Below, in pieces: positions 27,567 through 37,526 of a stretch of 64,000 bases of DNA. Under the pieces are notes generated by a model. The model had not been told where the DNA came from, searched no databases, and saw only the letters and a list, made by a program, of their open reading frames with translations. How positions within the stretch are numbered: the stretch's first letter is position 1; each line of letters begins with the position of its first letter. Where the stretch lies: positions 62,001 through 126,000 of the forward strand of contig BORH01000005.1 of the NCBI GenBank assembly GCA_018333075.1, read 5' to 3'. A program made the position numbers and the translations under genes. This DNA is from Heyndrickxia sporothermodurans. Its GTDB lineage: Bacteria; Bacillota; Bacilli; Bacillales; Bacillaceae_C.

Positions 27567-28682
27567 ATGTCAATTGAAAAAATCGCTGACTTATTACTTG
27601 GTCAAGCATTAAAGCTACATGCGTCAGATGTACACATTATTCCTAGGGAGTCAGATTACCATATCCAGCTTCGATTTAATGGAAGGCTGGCTCCTTATAA
27701 AGAATTTTCATTAGAAATTGGAGAAAGGCTAATATCTCATTTTAAATTTATTGCCTCATTAGATATTAGTGAAAGAAGAAAACCCCAAAGTGGATCCTTC
27801 CATTTATTCATTCAAAAGAAAAAAACTTCATTAAGAATTTCCACATTACCAACTGCACTCTCTAAGGAGAGCCTAGTCATTCGAATTTTACCTCAAAGTC
27901 AATCCGTAACCATTGATGAACTTTCCTTATTTCCAACAACTACACAAAAATTAAAAGCATTACTCATGCATTCACATGGAATGATTATTTTTACTGGCCC
28001 AACTGGAAGTGGAAAAACGACAACGATGTATTCGCTTGTTGAGCATTGCTCAAATCAATTGAAAAGAAATGTGATTACGCTTGAGGATCCGGTTGAACAG
28101 CAAACTTGCTCTTTCTTGCAAGTTCAAGTAAATGAAAAGGCAGGAATCACATACAGTACAGGATTAAAAGCTATTTTACGCCATGACCCAGATATTATTA
28201 TTGTTGGCGAAATTCGCGATTGTGAAACAGCCAAAATAGCCATTCGTGCGGCATTAACGGGGCATTTAGTATTAAGTACACTTCATACGAGAGACGCTAA
28301 AGGTGCGATTTATCGTTTATTAGAGTTTGGAGTTAATTGGCATGATATTGAACAAACCTTAATTGGAGTTACTGCACAAAGACTTGTTCAATTAAGATGT
28401 CCTTATTGTGGCGATTTTTGTTCAAACTATTGTTCAAATTATTATAAGAATAGTCGGACGGCTGTGTATGAATTGCTTTCAGGAGGGGCTTTAAGTGATG
28501 TAATGAAAAAGGCGAAAGGTGAAATAAGGACAATTCGATACAAAACATTGAATGAAATGATACGAAAGGGGATTGCACTTGGCTATATTTCAACAACTGA
28601 ATACAATCGTTGGATATTTGAGATGGAAGGAGAAACGAATACCTCTAAGAACGCAAGGGATCTTCTTGAGCAGAGTTGGTGA
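27567..28682 (+). CDS. comGA: Competence pseudopilus assembly ATPase ComGA
   Basis: Secretion-type ATPase that powers assembly of the DNA-uptake pseudopilus at the inner face of the membrane. The 371 residues contain Walker A GPTGSGKTTT (about 144-153), an Asp box (TLEDPVEQ), Walker B-region GEIRDCETAKIA and the His box ALTGHLVLSTLHT. A cysteine cluster CPYCGDFCSNYC follows near residue 275, resembling the zinc-binding module of GspE ATPases. ATG is preceded by AAAGGTGGTGA. It is the first gene of a seven-gene operon. An AT-rich ComK-box-like sequence lies at 27487-27505. Confidence 0.94.
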   Translation: MSIEKIADLLLGQALKLHASDVHIIPRESDYHIQLRFNGRLAPYKEFSLEIGERLISHFKFIASLDISERRKPQSGSFHLFIQKKKTSLRISTLPTALSKESLVIRILPQSQSVTIDELSLFPTTTQKLKALLMHSHGMIIFTGPTGSGKTTTMYSLVEHCSNQLKRNVITLEDPVEQQTCSFLQVQVNEKAGITYSTGLKAILRHDPDIIIVGEIRDCETAKIAIRAALTGHLVLSTLHTRDAKGAIYRLLEFGVNWHDIEQTLIGVTAQRLVQLRCPYCGDFCSNYCSNYYKNSRTAVYELLSGGALSDVMKKAKGEIRTIRYKTLNEMIRKGIALGYISTTEYNRWIFEMEGETNTSKNARDLLEQSW

Positions 28683-29652
28683 AATGCTGGAGAATGGATT
28701 TACGTTAGCAGAGGCTATCGACTTTTTAGAACAGTTTGAAACAAAAACAATTTTAAAATCAAATGAAATGCTAAGTGAACTTCAAAATGGAATTCCGATA
28801 TATGTAGTGTTAGATAGTAGAGGGTTTGATAAGAAGGCATGCACGCAATTATATTTTGCAGATAAGCACGGAAATTTATCTAGTGTTTTAAAGGAGGCAG
28901 GTAGGTATTTATTAAAAAAGGATAATGATCGAAAGACGTTCGTAAAATTATTGCAGTATCCACTTTTGTTGATTTTCCTTCTCATCGTTGTCTTAATTCT
29001 TCTTAAGAATTATTTACTCCCACAATTTGAATTATTATATTCTTCAATGAATTACAACCCAACCCTTGTCGTAAGTTTTTTTATATCTTTTATGAAAAAT
29101 GCCCAGTTTTACATCCTATATTCCCTTGGTTTCTTCATCTTTTTGGTTGCCTCCTCCAATTATGTATTACGTAAATATACACCGATTCGTAAAGCGAAGC
29201 TTGTTACAAAGATACCATTTATACGATTTTATTTACGACTTATAACGAGTCAGTTTTTAGCAAGAGAATGGAGCTTTTTATTGCAGGGAGGTTTTTCGAT
29301 AAATCAAATTCTAGATATGATGAGGACACAAAATTTTCGTCCTTTGATTAGAGACATGGGAGAAATGATTCACAAGGATTTAACAATAGGTGAAACCTTT
29401 TCTACTGCTTTGGGAAAATTTTCATTTCTGGACCAACAATTTATTACAATTGTTATGCATGGAGAGAAGTCGGGACGTTTAGAACATGAACTGCTTTTTT
29501 ATAGTCAGTTTTGTCTCTCGAGGATTGAGGGAAGTATTCAAAAGGTATTTCGTATCCTTCAACCGATCATGTTTATTATTATTGGTGGATTAGTGGTTGC
29601 AGTCTATTTATCTATACTTTTACCGATGTTTGAGATGATTGATTCAATTTGA
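28579..29652 (+). CDS. comGB: Competence pseudopilus membrane platform protein ComGB
   Basis: GspF-family inner-membrane platform on which pseudopilins are assembled. It has repeated GspF domains (LSRVGEMLENGFTLAEAIDFL near the N-terminus; REWSFLLQGGFSINQILDMM in the second half) and three hydrophobic segments (about residues 135-160, 175-200 and 325-350). The start is uncertain: TTG 28579 has AAAGGGG seven bases upstream and is used here; TTG 28618 is closer to the usual family N-terminus. Either overlaps the end of comGA, by 104 or 65 bases. Confidence 0.85.
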   Translation: MAIFQQLNTIVGYLRWKEKRIPLRTQGIFLSRVGEMLENGFTLAEAIDFLEQFETKTILKSNEMLSELQNGIPIYVVLDSRGFDKKACTQLYFADKHGNLSSVLKEAGRYLLKKDNDRKTFVKLLQYPLLLIFLLIVVLILLKNYLLPQFELLYSSMNYNPTLVVSFFISFMKNAQFYILYSLGFFIFLVASSNYVLRKYTPIRKAKLVTKIPFIRFYLRLITSQFLAREWSFLLQGGFSINQILDMMRTQNFRPLIRDMGEMIHKDLTIGETFSTALGKFSFLDQQFITIVMHGEKSGRLEHELLFYSQFCLSRIEGSIQKVFRILQPIMFIIIGGLVVAVYLSILLPMFEMIDSI

Positions 29653-29666
29653 TGGGGTGTATATTC

Positions 29667-29978
29667 ATGAAAAATAATAAAGGATTCACATTAATAGAAA
29701 TGCTCGTTGTTTTGTTAATTATTACCGTCTTAATATTTGTTGCGATACCAAACATTACGAAACATAGCAAATCAATTAATACAAAGGGCTGTGAAGCATT
29801 TATTACGATGGTTCAAGGGCAGGTACAGGCTTATGAAATGGAAAAGCATGAAAAACCAAAAGATGTAGCTCAGTTAGAAGCGGAGGGATACTTGGTGAAA
29901 GGAAAATCGAAATGTCCTAATGGAAGTGACATAATAATTGATTCTGATGGTAAAGTATTAGAAAAAACAGGAAAGTAA
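29667..29978 (+). CDS. comGC: Major competence pseudopilin ComGC
   Basis: A 103-residue type IV pilin-like protein. Prepilin peptidase site KNNKG|FTLIEM with the conserved Glu at mature position 5, followed by the hydrophobic helix LVVLLIITVLIFVAIPNI. Two cysteines (residues about 41 and 86) could form the disulfide reported for ComGC. The ATG at 29667 is preferred over an upstream in-frame start because the leader must be short and basic; GGGGTG precedes it. It is the main subunit of the pseudopilus. Confidence 0.93.
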   Translation: MKNNKGFTLIEMLVVLLIITVLIFVAIPNITKHSKSINTKGCEAFITMVQGQVQAYEMEKHEKPKDVAQLEAEGYLVKGKSKCPNGSDIIIDSDGKVLEKTGK

Positions 29979-30406
29979 TGAAAAATAATAATGGTTTCAC
30001 ATTAGTCGAAATGCTTGTAGTGTTACTTATTTTTTCTTTGCTTCTTTTATTTGGGGGCTACAGTGTGAATGCTCTTAGAGGAACATTGGAAAGAGATGTA
30101 TTTTTTAATCAGCTCGAAGCTGATCTATATTATGTACAAAACTATGCAATTAATCGACATGAATCGGTTTTTGTTCAATTTTACCCTTTTTATGATCGAT
30201 ATACTGTTACATCGATAAACACAAAGGAAGTCCTGTTAAATCGTCAATTACCATCTACAATTGATATGATGGAAGGTTCATTCACGTCATATATCATAAC
30301 TCCAGATGGAAATACGAATAAGTTCGGTACGATTAAGTTTAAAAGGAACCAAACAGAGATTAGACTGATTTTTAATATTGGAAGAGGGAGATTTCGCATT
30401 GAATAA
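29978..30406 (+). CDS. comGD: Minor competence pseudopilin ComGD
   Basis: A 142-residue pilin-like protein with prepilin motif NNNG|FTLVEM and helix LVVLLIFSLLLLF. The ATG overlaps the comGC stop (TAATG). A GspH-like body follows (residues 30-142). It is cleaved by the prepilin peptidase ComC and added to the pseudopilus, by homology. Confidence 0.9.
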   Translation: MKNNNGFTLVEMLVVLLIFSLLLLFGGYSVNALRGTLERDVFFNQLEADLYYVQNYAINRHESVFVQFYPFYDRYTVTSINTKEVLLNRQLPSTIDMMEGSFTSYIITPDGNTNKFGTIKFKRNQTEIRLIFNIGRGRFRIE

Positions 30407-30713
30407 TAGTAAGGGTTTTACTTTAGTTGAAGGACTTGTTGCCCTTAGTTGCCTCTTAATCTTAACCTCATTTTTATTTCCTCTAATGTTCTTAATTTTG
30501 CAAAAACAATTTGAGGGAAAGCAGGAGATGACAGCTATTCGTCTTTTATATGAAAAAATAGAAGATCACTTTGTCAACGGTCTATCTACGAATCAATCCT
30601 TTGAAATTGACAGAACTGATTATACCATATCTTTCCTCGATGTAAATGAACAATTATGGAAGGTTTGTGTAGCATATGCTGAGAAACAACAATGTATTGA
30701 GCAGAAATTTTAA
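30399..30713 (+). CDS. comGE: Minor competence pseudopilin ComGE
   Basis: A 104-residue protein with prepilin motif SKG|FTLVEGLVAL near its N-terminus; the Gly after Glu at +6 is unusual but the Glu is kept. TTG at 30399 is eight bases after GAGGGAG; it overlaps the comGD stop. Hydrophobic helix to about residue 32, then a soluble domain. Confidence 0.82.
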   Translation: MNNSKGFTLVEGLVALSCLLILTSFLFPLMFLILQKQFEGKQEMTAIRLLYEKIEDHFVNGLSTNQSFEIDRTDYTISFLDVNEQLWKVCVAYAEKQQCIEQKF

Positions 30714-31143
30714 TCAAAAGGGCTTTACTATATTAGAATCTATTTTTTCTATACTTATTTTATTGTTGATTATTACTTTTTTTCCTCTTTTTATAAAAGC
30801 ATATGAACAAACGCAGCATTCGTTATCAACAGAAGAGGATTTCGAATGGAATTTGTTTCTCATCCAATTAAGGAAAGAAATAAGAACTAGTGATGCGTGG
30901 AAAATAAATGGGAACCGACTTTTTTTGTATTTTGACAATATAGAAGTACTGTATGAACAATATGGGAATTCGATAAGAAGGAGAGTTGATAGTAAAGGGC
31001 ATGAAGTTGTTTTGCAAAAAGTTAAGTCAATTCTATTATCTAATGAAAACAATGGATTTTCGTTAAATATTCTTTTTCAAAAGGGTGTGAAAAAAAATGG
31101 AAGTTTTATTCTTATTCCACCAAGGGTAATTTCTGATGAATAA
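30676..31143 (+). CDS. comGF: Minor competence pseudopilin ComGF
   Basis: A 155-residue protein with the pilin-type motif QKG|FTILESIFSILI, preceded by 15 mostly polar residues, and a long soluble domain. ATG 30676 overlaps comGE by 38 bases; a later TTG at 30694 would give a shorter leader of about nine residues. The body resembles ComGF in size and composition. Confidence 0.82.
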   Translation: MLRNNNVLSRNFNQKGFTILESIFSILILLLIITFFPLFIKAYEQTQHSLSTEEDFEWNLFLIQLRKEIRTSDAWKINGNRLFLYFDNIEVLYEQYGNSIRRRVDSKGHEVVLQKVKSILLSNENNGFSLNILFQKGVKKNGSFILIPPRVISDE

Positions 31144-31510
31144 TCAAAAAGGATTCTTTTTGCCAATGACACTAGGGATTGTATTGGTCACATTTTTTAT
31201 ATTGACAGCTTCAATAGAAATTTATTTATCTGAACAAAAATATTTACAGGAAACAAAAGATTATTATTTTGTAAATAGTATGAACCTAATAGCGGTAAAA
31301 AAAATCACCAATACAATAAATGAAGAGAAATATTCAGAAAGTGGATCGATCGTTTTTGAAAACGGTATTGTTCAATATTTAGTAAAACGTAAAGAAGATG
31401 ATGTTTATACAATATATTTAAATTCATCTAACAATCATAATCCACTCACTAAAAACGAAATTATATATAACAAGAAAACGAAACAAGTTTTAAAATGGTT
31501 TGAAAAATAA
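31136..31510 (+). CDS. comGG: Competence protein ComGG
   Basis: A 124-residue last member of the operon. Its N-terminal NNQKGFFLPMTLGIVLVTFFIL resembles a pilin signal with an atypical +1 to +5 region (no Glu at +5), as is common in ComGG. It overlaps comGF by 8 bases. A polar soluble domain follows residue 28. Confidence 0.8.
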   Translation: MNNQKGFFLPMTLGIVLVTFFILTASIEIYLSEQKYLQETKDYYFVNSMNLIAVKKITNTINEEKYSESGSIVFENGIVQYLVKRKEDDVYTIYLNSSNNHNPLTKNEIIYNKKTKQVLKWFEK

Positions 31511-31590
31511 AACTAGTAAAATATATGCTTAGAAAATGTATATAAAAATGGATATTGGAAATAATGAGGAGGATTAAGGTGGTGAATATT

Positions 31591-31767
31591 ATGTCAACAA
31601 ATGATTATATCAAATTCATCACACAAACCTTTGTGAAGCATTTCGATACACCAAAAATAGATAGAAAACAAATAAGGATACAAAGGAAAGAGGAGAAAGC
31701 TCCTTTTTTGTTGAGATGGTTTGGTTTGCTTCCTTATTCAGTATTGATGATATTTAAACGAAAATAG
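31591..31767 (+). CDS. yqzE: YqzE family small protein
   Basis: A 58-residue basic protein (MSTNDYIKFITQTFVKHFD, then KIDRKQIRIQRKEEK and WFGLLPYSVLMIFKRK). The ATG follows AAGGTGG. Located directly downstream of comGG as in B. subtilis and likely part of the same transcript. The function is unknown; membrane association through the C-terminal hydrophobic stretch is possible. Confidence 0.78.
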   Translation: MSTNDYIKFITQTFVKHFDTPKIDRKQIRIQRKEEKAPFLLRWFGLLPYSVLMIFKRK

Positions 31768-31775
31768 ATAAATGC

Positions 31776-31828
31776 AAAGTGTCGAATCCCTGATTGTAGG
31801 AATAGAAGGGGATTTGACACTTTTTTTA
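31776..31828. terminator. Terminator after yqzE
   Basis: Stem AAAGTGTC and AATCCC (31776-31790) pairing with GGGATT and GACACTTT (31809-31823), with one mismatch, followed by T. It also lies at the end of convergent yqhG. Confidence 0.85.
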
Positions 31829-31830
31829 TC

Positions 31831-32631
31831 TTAGATTGGATTTAAATGATTATCGTTTAAATAGAAAAGTCCTCCGTTAATAATTTCAATAATAATTTGA
31901 GGTTCGTATTGTTCCTGTAAAGCCTCTTTTTCGATAATATATGCTTCTGGCTTTTCATCAAGATCCTCATAAAACTGGTTTAATAACGTTAAATCTTGAG
32001 TCCATCGCTCTTTTGCCTTTTCTGCCCACTCATGATCATCCTTCAATATTTCTTGATGTAAGTAGTTTTCTATTCTCATTACTCCACTTTTTGGCATAAT
32101 AATTGGAGATAGCGTGAAGCAAAAATCAGGTATTTTTTGAGTCAAATTTCGTTTAACCATTAAATCATGGAAATTTTCAATTAGCCTCCCATTGATCAGA
32201 TTTAATCCAAAGGAACGAAATACATCACGTTTTCGATCACATTGATAGGAAACCTTTATATTTACTCCCAACCATGGATACAGAGGAGTTTGTTGATTGA
32301 TATTAGGTTTGATTTCATAAAGTCTTACATAACTTGCGAATTTTTTTGTTGATTGAAAGATTTGATGTAAACGTGGTGCACCGAAATGAATGAATTCTCC
32401 ATTTATATGATCTGGGCACTGTTCTTGATCGGTAATAATGGTCAATTTCATTGGGTTTGGATGACCGCCGGTTTTTTCTAAGTAGTGCCAATAAAATGGT
32501 CGGTTCATTAATTCTTTATCTAGATCAATGGTAAGCTGAACGGTTAGATATCCCGTCCCATTATCAATTATTCCACATTCATTTGCTTCAAAAAAGTCAT
32601 TAAGATATTGATGTATTTCCTGCTGCTGCAT
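31831..32631 (-). CDS. yqhG: YqhG-family protein
   Basis: A 266-residue soluble protein of unknown function, recognised as YqhG from its text (HQYLNDFFEANECGIIDNGTGYLTVQLTIDLDKELMNRPFYWHYLE) and its place next to the SNF2 helicase. The ATG at 32631 is nine bases after AAGGAG; an upstream ATG at 32640 directly abuts the SD. It overlaps the end of yqhH by 32 bases, so the two are translationally linked and may act together. Confidence 0.8.
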   Translation of the reverse strand: MQQQEIHQYLNDFFEANECGIIDNGTGYLTVQLTIDLDKELMNRPFYWHYLEKTGGHPNPMKLTIITDQEQCPDHINGEFIHFGAPRLHQIFQSTKKFASYVRLYEIKPNINQQTPLYPWLGVNIKVSYQCDRKRDVFRSFGLNLINGRLIENFHDLMVKRNLTQKIPDFCFTLSPIIMPKSGVMRIENYLHQEILKDDHEWAEKAKERWTQDLTLLNQFYEDLDEKPEAYIIEKEALQEQYEPQIIIEIINGGLFYLNDNHLNPI

Positions 32632-34300
32632 TGTATTCATCTCCTTCTTTTTCTTTCATACTCTCAGCAAATTGAATCATCTCAGTTAAATTTTCCATTT
32701 TTATTTTCATTTCACCCTCTGTTCGCGAATGCTGGAAAATATCTAATAAATGATCCTCAATTTTTCCAAACTCAAGCCTAGTTAAAATATCATCAAGTTC
32801 CCCAATGACTCTTTCGAATAAATTTATTTTTTCATATAAAAGTTTTAAAATATGATCCTCTACAGTGTTTTTTGTAGCGAGATTGTATATATGGACATCC
32901 TCTTCCTGCCCTAGTCGATGAACACGTCCAATTCTTTGCTCTAATCTCATCGGATTCCATGGTAAATCAAAATTAATCATATGATGACAAAATTGCAGGT
33001 TAATACCTTCTCCACCAGCTTCAGTAGCAATTAATACTTGGGCGTGTTTTTGAAACAATTCACGCATCCAATCTTTTTTTCCGCGCTTGAACCCACCTCG
33101 GAAGGGGACCGAACTAATACCATGCTGTTTTAGAAACCACTGTAGATAAAGCTGTGTTGCACGATATTCTGTAAAAATAATCACTTTATCATTAATTTCC
33201 TTAATCAATTCCAACGTTTTATTTGCTTTAGAATTTTGCTTTACTGCCTCAATTTTATTGATTAAAAATTTAATGTTCTCTTCAAACAGAGGTGAAGGGT
33301 TTTCTTGCTTTTTTAACATATTTTTTAACGTATAATATACCGATTCTCTACTACTACATGCCTCTCTCTGTAATGTCATAAGAGTAAAACCGATATTTGC
33401 TAAATGATTATTTTTAAAAACTTGTATGGAATCATATAAATCTCGTTCTTCCTGACTGAATTCAATTAATATGGTCTTAACATGCCGTTTTGTCCATTCA
33501 ATCCCCGTATCTGTTCTCCTATTTCTAATCATTACTTTATTTACAAGCTCACGTAGACGTGTATCATTATTAGGAGACTGTGAGTTTTTCTTGAATTTTT
33601 CAAGAAACCCTGATTGGCTTCCTAAATGTCCAGGTTTTAAAAGAGAAACTAAATGGAAGATCTCATCAATTCGATTTTGAATTGGTGTTGCTGTGAGAAG
33701 AAGACAAAACTTTTTCTTTAAGTTTTGTACAAATTCATAGTTTTTAGTTTTATGATTTTTTAATTTATGTGCTTCATCAATAATTACTAAATCATAATTT
33801 TGTTCATATATTATTTCTCGATGAGGACTACGCTTAGCTGTATCGATGGATGAAACAACACAATCAAATTGCTCCCATACATAGTTCTTTTTTTGAGCAA
33901 CAGCTGGTATATGAAATTTAGTATTTAACTCAAAAGCCCATTGTGAGACTAATGAAGCTGGAACAAGTATAAGTACTTTTTTTACTAAACGACGAATCAT
34001 ATATTCTTTTAATATAAGTCCTGCTTCAATTGTCTTACCGAGACCTACTTCGTCTGCTAAAATGGCCTTTCCGTTCATATTTTCTACCACTTGTCTTGCT
34101 ACTTCAAGTTGGTGAGGCAGAGGCTTTAAATTGGATAAATGCTTTGGTGCTTGTAGTCCTTCAAATTCAGGAATAATTTGATGCTTTTCCATATCGATAG
34201 CCAATTGATACAGCTGCCAATTACCCCAAGGACCATCTTTTAGAAAACGATCAGCAAGTTCTTCGCCCCAATAATGATCAAAATGAATGTTCAGTGTCAT
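32600..34300 (-). CDS. yqhH: SNF2-family DEAD/H-type helicase YqhH
   Basis: A 566-residue SNF2/RapA-like ATPase. Motifs in order: LADEVGLGKTIEAGLIL (Walker A), IDEAHKLKN (DEAH box), LLTATPIQN, VIIFTEYRATQLYLQWFL, VLIATEAGGEGINLQFCHHMINFDLPWNP and RLEQRIGRVHRLGQ. It is DNA- or RNA-polymerase-associated translocase-like by fold; the role of YqhH is not known. ATG follows AAGGAG. Divergent from the glycine riboswitch region and the first gene of the yqhHG pair. Confidence 0.9.
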   Translation of the reverse strand: MTLNIHFDHYWGEELADRFLKDGPWGNWQLYQLAIDMEKHQIIPEFEGLQAPKHLSNLKPLPHQLEVARQVVENMNGKAILADEVGLGKTIEAGLILKEYMIRRLVKKVLILVPASLVSQWAFELNTKFHIPAVAQKKNYVWEQFDCVVSSIDTAKRSPHREIIYEQNYDLVIIDEAHKLKNHKTKNYEFVQNLKKKFCLLLTATPIQNRIDEIFHLVSLLKPGHLGSQSGFLEKFKKNSQSPNNDTRLRELVNKVMIRNRRTDTGIEWTKRHVKTILIEFSQEERDLYDSIQVFKNNHLANIGFTLMTLQREACSSRESVYYTLKNMLKKQENPSPLFEENIKFLINKIEAVKQNSKANKTLELIKEINDKVIIFTEYRATQLYLQWFLKQHGISSVPFRGGFKRGKKDWMRELFQKHAQVLIATEAGGEGINLQFCHHMINFDLPWNPMRLEQRIGRVHRLGQEEDVHIYNLATKNTVEDHILKLLYEKINLFERVIGELDDILTRLEFGKIEDHLLDIFQHSRTEGEMKIKMENLTEMIQFAESMKEKEGDEYNAAAGNTSIS

Positions 34301-34624
34301 CTTTTTACTCCTTAACTTAGTGTTTTAATTTATGAAGGAAAATTTTAAAGCGTTTAGCTTTTTACAACGAAAGTACAAATAACGAACGATATGAGTTGAT
34401 TGATTGTTTATTGTTCGTGAATTAACGTGTAAAATGTATAGAATACCCTTACAATGGAAAGTGAAACTGTAAAAGGATTAACTTTTCTTTAAAATTGCTA
34501 GAAAAACGATTGCAAAAAAGAGTCGAATAGTGATAGGATGTAGTTAGCTTAATTAGTAAAAATTAAGGTTGTGAAATCCTACTATGTTAGTATGTCCATT
34601 TTTTAACTAAATATAGGCGAATGA

Positions 34625-34969
34625 TTACAGGGGGAGAGACTGCTTAAATGCAGCGCCGAAGGAGCAAATAATCATTGATTATGAATCTCTCAGGCAAAAA
34701 GACTCTTGTTTGACGCAGCTCTGGAGAGTGCTTTCAATAAAAGAAGCCACCCAAGAGGACAACTTATATCATGAGTGTTCTAAAAGAAACCGAGTTATTT
34801 TTATCATGCAAAGTTCATACTGATTTAAGGTGATTTCATAAACACCTTTATGAAAAAATTTTGCTAGTATGAATTCATTGTTCTTTTAGGTTATTTTTAG
34901 AAATTCTGATTTTAGTAAACTTTCAGGTGCCAGGACAGAGACCTCAAACAATAATTGGTCATCTCTGTC
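34625..34969 (+). ncRNA. Tandem glycine riboswitch upstream of gcvT, with an enlarged second aptamer
   Basis: Aptamer 1 begins GGGGAGAGAC (34631), has core GCGCCGAAGGAGCAA (34653-34667) and TCTCTCAGGC (34686-34695). Aptamer 2 runs from CTCTGGAGAG (34719) through CCACCCAAGAGGACA (34748-34762 region) to CTTTCAGGTGCCAGGACAGAG (34920-34940 region). These match the B. subtilis gcvT leader closely. Aptamer 2 contains about 155 extra-looking bases between 34762 and 34916 that form nested stems: 34780-34788 with 34881-34889, 34814-34821 with 34866-34873, and 34827-34832 with 34843-34848. Glycine binding is expected to hold CAGAG (34936-34940) in aptamer P1 and prevent the downstream terminator. Confidence 0.93.
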
Positions 34970-34976
34970 TTTTTTT
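34934..34976 (+). terminator. Riboswitch expression-platform terminator
   Basis: GACAGAGA (34934-34941) pairs with TCTCTGTC (34962-34969), followed by seven T. The left arm is shared with the closing helix of glycine aptamer 2, giving a glycine-on transcriptional switch. Confidence 0.9.
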
Positions 34977-35053
34977 ATGTCTAAATTTTTTGAAAGTATT
35001 TCAGTGGACATTAGTAGTCTTTATGGAAAAAGAATTTGATAGGGGGATAATCA

Positions 35054-36160
35054 ATGTCAGAATTAAAGAGAACACCATTGTTTGAAGTTTATAAAGAATA
35101 TGGTGGAAAAACAATTGATTTTGGTGGATGGGAATTACCAGTACAATTTTCTAGTATCAAAGAGGAGCATGAGGCTGTTCGTACGAAAGCTGGATTATTT
35201 GATGTTTCTCATATGGGAGAAATAACAGTTAAGGGAAAAGATAGTACTGATTATTTACAGAAAATGATGACAAATGACATTTCAAAGGTAAAGCCAGGAG
35301 GAGCCCAATATACAGCAATGTGCTACCAAAATGGTGGAACTGTGGATGATCTTTTAGTCTATAAACATTCAGAAGATGATTATCTCCTAGTTGTAAATGC
35401 AAGCAATATTGATAAAGATTTTAACTGGCTTAAGGAACATGTTTCAGGAGATGTGATTATTGACAACATTTCTAACAACATTGGTCAGCTAGCTATTCAA
35501 GGACCAAACGCTGAACTTATTTTACAAAAGCTAGTTGAAGATAAAAGCCTTTCCGATATAAAGTTTTTCAAATTTGATGCAAATGTAAGTATAAAAGGTG
35601 TCAATGCTCTTGTATCTCGAACAGGGTATACTGGTGAAGATGGTTTTGAAGTTTATTGTAATGCTGAAGATACACCTTTTTTGTGGAAGGAAATATTAGA
35701 AGCTGGTAGGGATGAAGGTATTTTGCCTTGTGGATTAGGAGCGAGGGATACTCTCCGTTTTGAAGCTACTCTTCCTTTATTTGGACAAGAATTGTCTGCT
35801 GATATCAGCCCTCTAGAAGCTGGGATTGGATTTGCAGTTAAAACGGCAAAAGAACAAGATTTCTTTGGGAAAAATGTTCTAAAAGAACAAAAAGAAGAAG
35901 GGCTAACAAGAAAATTAGTTGGGATTGAAATGATTGACCGTGGAATTCCTCGCCATGGCTATAAATTATACTTAGGTGATGAAGAAATTGGATTTGTAAC
36001 TACAGGAACTCAGTCACCGACATTAAAGAAAAATATTGGATTAGCATTGGTTAATATTCAATATGGGGAAATAGATCAAGAGGTTGAAATTGAAATCCGT
36101 AATAAGCGTTTGAAAGCAAAAGTAGTATCAACACCATTTTATAAACGACCTAAAAAATAG
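35054..36160 (+). CDS. gcvT: Glycine cleavage system aminomethyltransferase (T protein)
   Basis: Transfers the methylene carbon from the H-protein arm to tetrahydrofolate, releasing ammonia. The 368 residues include the N-terminal [30 protein letters not shown], the folate-binding region FDVSHMGEI, and [13 protein letters not shown] with the catalytic-region aspartate. C-terminal barrel from about residue 275. ATG follows AGGGGGAT. First gene of the gcvT-gcvPA-gcvPB operon under glycine riboswitch control. Confidence 0.96.
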   Translation: MSELKRTPLFEVYKEYGGKTIDFGGWELPVQFSSIKEEHEAVRTKAGLFDVSHMGEITVKGKDSTDYLQKMMTNDISKVKPGGAQYTAMCYQNGGTVDDLLVYKHSEDDYLLVVNASNIDKDFNWLKEHVSGDVIIDNISNNIGQLAIQGPNAELILQKLVEDKSLSDIKFFKFDANVSIKGVNALVSRTGYTGEDGFEVYCNAEDTPFLWKEILEAGRDEGILPCGLGARDTLRFEATLPLFGQELSADISPLEAGIGFAVKTAKEQDFFGKNVLKEQKEEGLTRKLVGIEMIDRGIPRHGYKLYLGDEEIGFVTTGTQSPTLKKNIGLALVNIQYGEIDQEVEIEIRNKRLKAKVVSTPFYKRPKK

Positions 36161-36173
36161 GATGGGAGAGAAA

Positions 36174-37526
36174 ATGATGACAAAGCATCGTTATTTACCG
36201 ATGACAGAACAAGATCAACAAGAAATGCTAAAAACAATTGGTGTTTCCACTGTCGATGAATTGTTTAGTGATATTCCAGTAAAAGTACGCTTTAATGGTT
36301 TATACAATATAAAAAAAGCAAAACCTGAAACGGCTTTATTAAAAGAATTGACCCAAATGGCTGCGAAAAATGCAGACTTAAAACAAAATGCTTCATTTCT
36401 AGGTGCTGGTGTTTATGATCACTACATTCCAACAATTGTTGATCATGTAATTAGTCGTTCAGAATTTTATACAGCATATACTCCTTATCAGCCAGAAATT
36501 TCACAAGGAGAATTACAAGCCATTTTTGAATTCCAAACCATGATTTGTGAATTAACTGGAATGGATGTTGCTAACTCTTCAATGTATGATGGAGGTACAG
36601 CACTTGCAGAAGCTGCCATGTTAAGCTGTGGTCAAACTCGACGTAAAAAAGTATTGATTTCAGAGGCTGTTCATCCGGAATCCCGTGAAGTATTAAAGAC
36701 TTATGCTAAAGGTCAATATATTGATATCGTTGAAATCCCTCATAAAGATGGAGTCACTGATTTAGCTGCATTAGAGGAAGAAATGAATGAGGAAGTTGCA
36801 GCTGTGATTATTCAATATCCAAACTTCTTTGGAAGAGTAGAAGCCTTAAAGGATATTGAACCGATTGCACATAAACATAAAGGATTGTTTGTTGTTTCAA
36901 GTAATCCTCTAGCTTTAGGAGCGTTAACACCTCCAGGTAAATTTGGTGCGGATATTGTTATTGGTGACGCTCAAGTCTTTGGTATTGCTCAAGGCTTTGG
37001 TGGCCCGCATTGTGGTTATTTTGCAGTTACAAATAAATTGATGAGAAAAGTTCCAGGTCGCTTAGTAGGTGAAACTGTTGATGAAAATGGTAAAAGGGGT
37101 TACGTTTTAACACTTCAAGCACGTGAGCAGCATATTCGTCGTGATAAGGCAACATCTAATATCTGTTCTAACCAAGCTTTAAATGCACTGGCTGCATCTG
37201 TTGCCATGACTGCACTTGGAAAAAAAGGCGTAAAAGAAATGGCAGTTCAAAACATCCAAAAGGCCTATTATGCAAAGAAAGCATTTGAACAAAATGGCAT
37301 AGAGGTTGTATTTGAAGGACCAAGTTTTAATGAATTTGTCATTAAATTAAATAAGTCAGTTAAAGAAATAAATCATCAATTATTGAACAAGGGAATAATT
37401 GGAGGTTATGACTTAAGCAGAGATTATTCAGAAATGGATAATTGTATGTTAGTAGCTGTAACAGAGTTACGTACAAAAGATGAAATTGATCAATTTATTA
37501 AAGAATTGAGGGATAGCCATGAATAA
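36174..37526 (+). CDS. gcvPA: Glycine dehydrogenase (decarboxylating) subunit 1
   Basis: N-terminal half of the P protein, which as a two-subunit enzyme decarboxylates glycine. 450 residues, starting [19 protein letters not shown]. Typical text includes [42 protein letters not shown] near residue 120. No PLP lysine is expected here; it is in GcvPB. ATG 36174 (or 36177) follows GGGAGAG. It starts 14 bases after gcvT and overlaps gcvPB by 8 bases. Confidence 0.95.
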   Translation: MMTKHRYLPMTEQDQQEMLKTIGVSTVDELFSDIPVKVRFNGLYNIKKAKPETALLKELTQMAAKNADLKQNASFLGAGVYDHYIPTIVDHVISRSEFYTAYTPYQPEISQGELQAIFEFQTMICELTGMDVANSSMYDGGTALAEAAMLSCGQTRRKKVLISEAVHPESREVLKTYAKGQYIDIVEIPHKDGVTDLAALEEEMNEEVAAVIIQYPNFFGRVEALKDIEPIAHKHKGLFVVSSNPLALGALTPPGKFGADIVIGDAQVFGIAQGFGGPHCGYFAVTNKLMRKVPGRLVGETVDENGKRGYVLTLQAREQHIRRDKATSNICSNQALNALAASVAMTALGKKGVKEMAVQNIQKAYYAKKAFEQNGIEVVFEGPSFNEFVIKLNKSVKEINHQLLNKGIIGGYDLSRDYSEMDNCMLVAVTELRTKDEIDQFIKELRDSHE

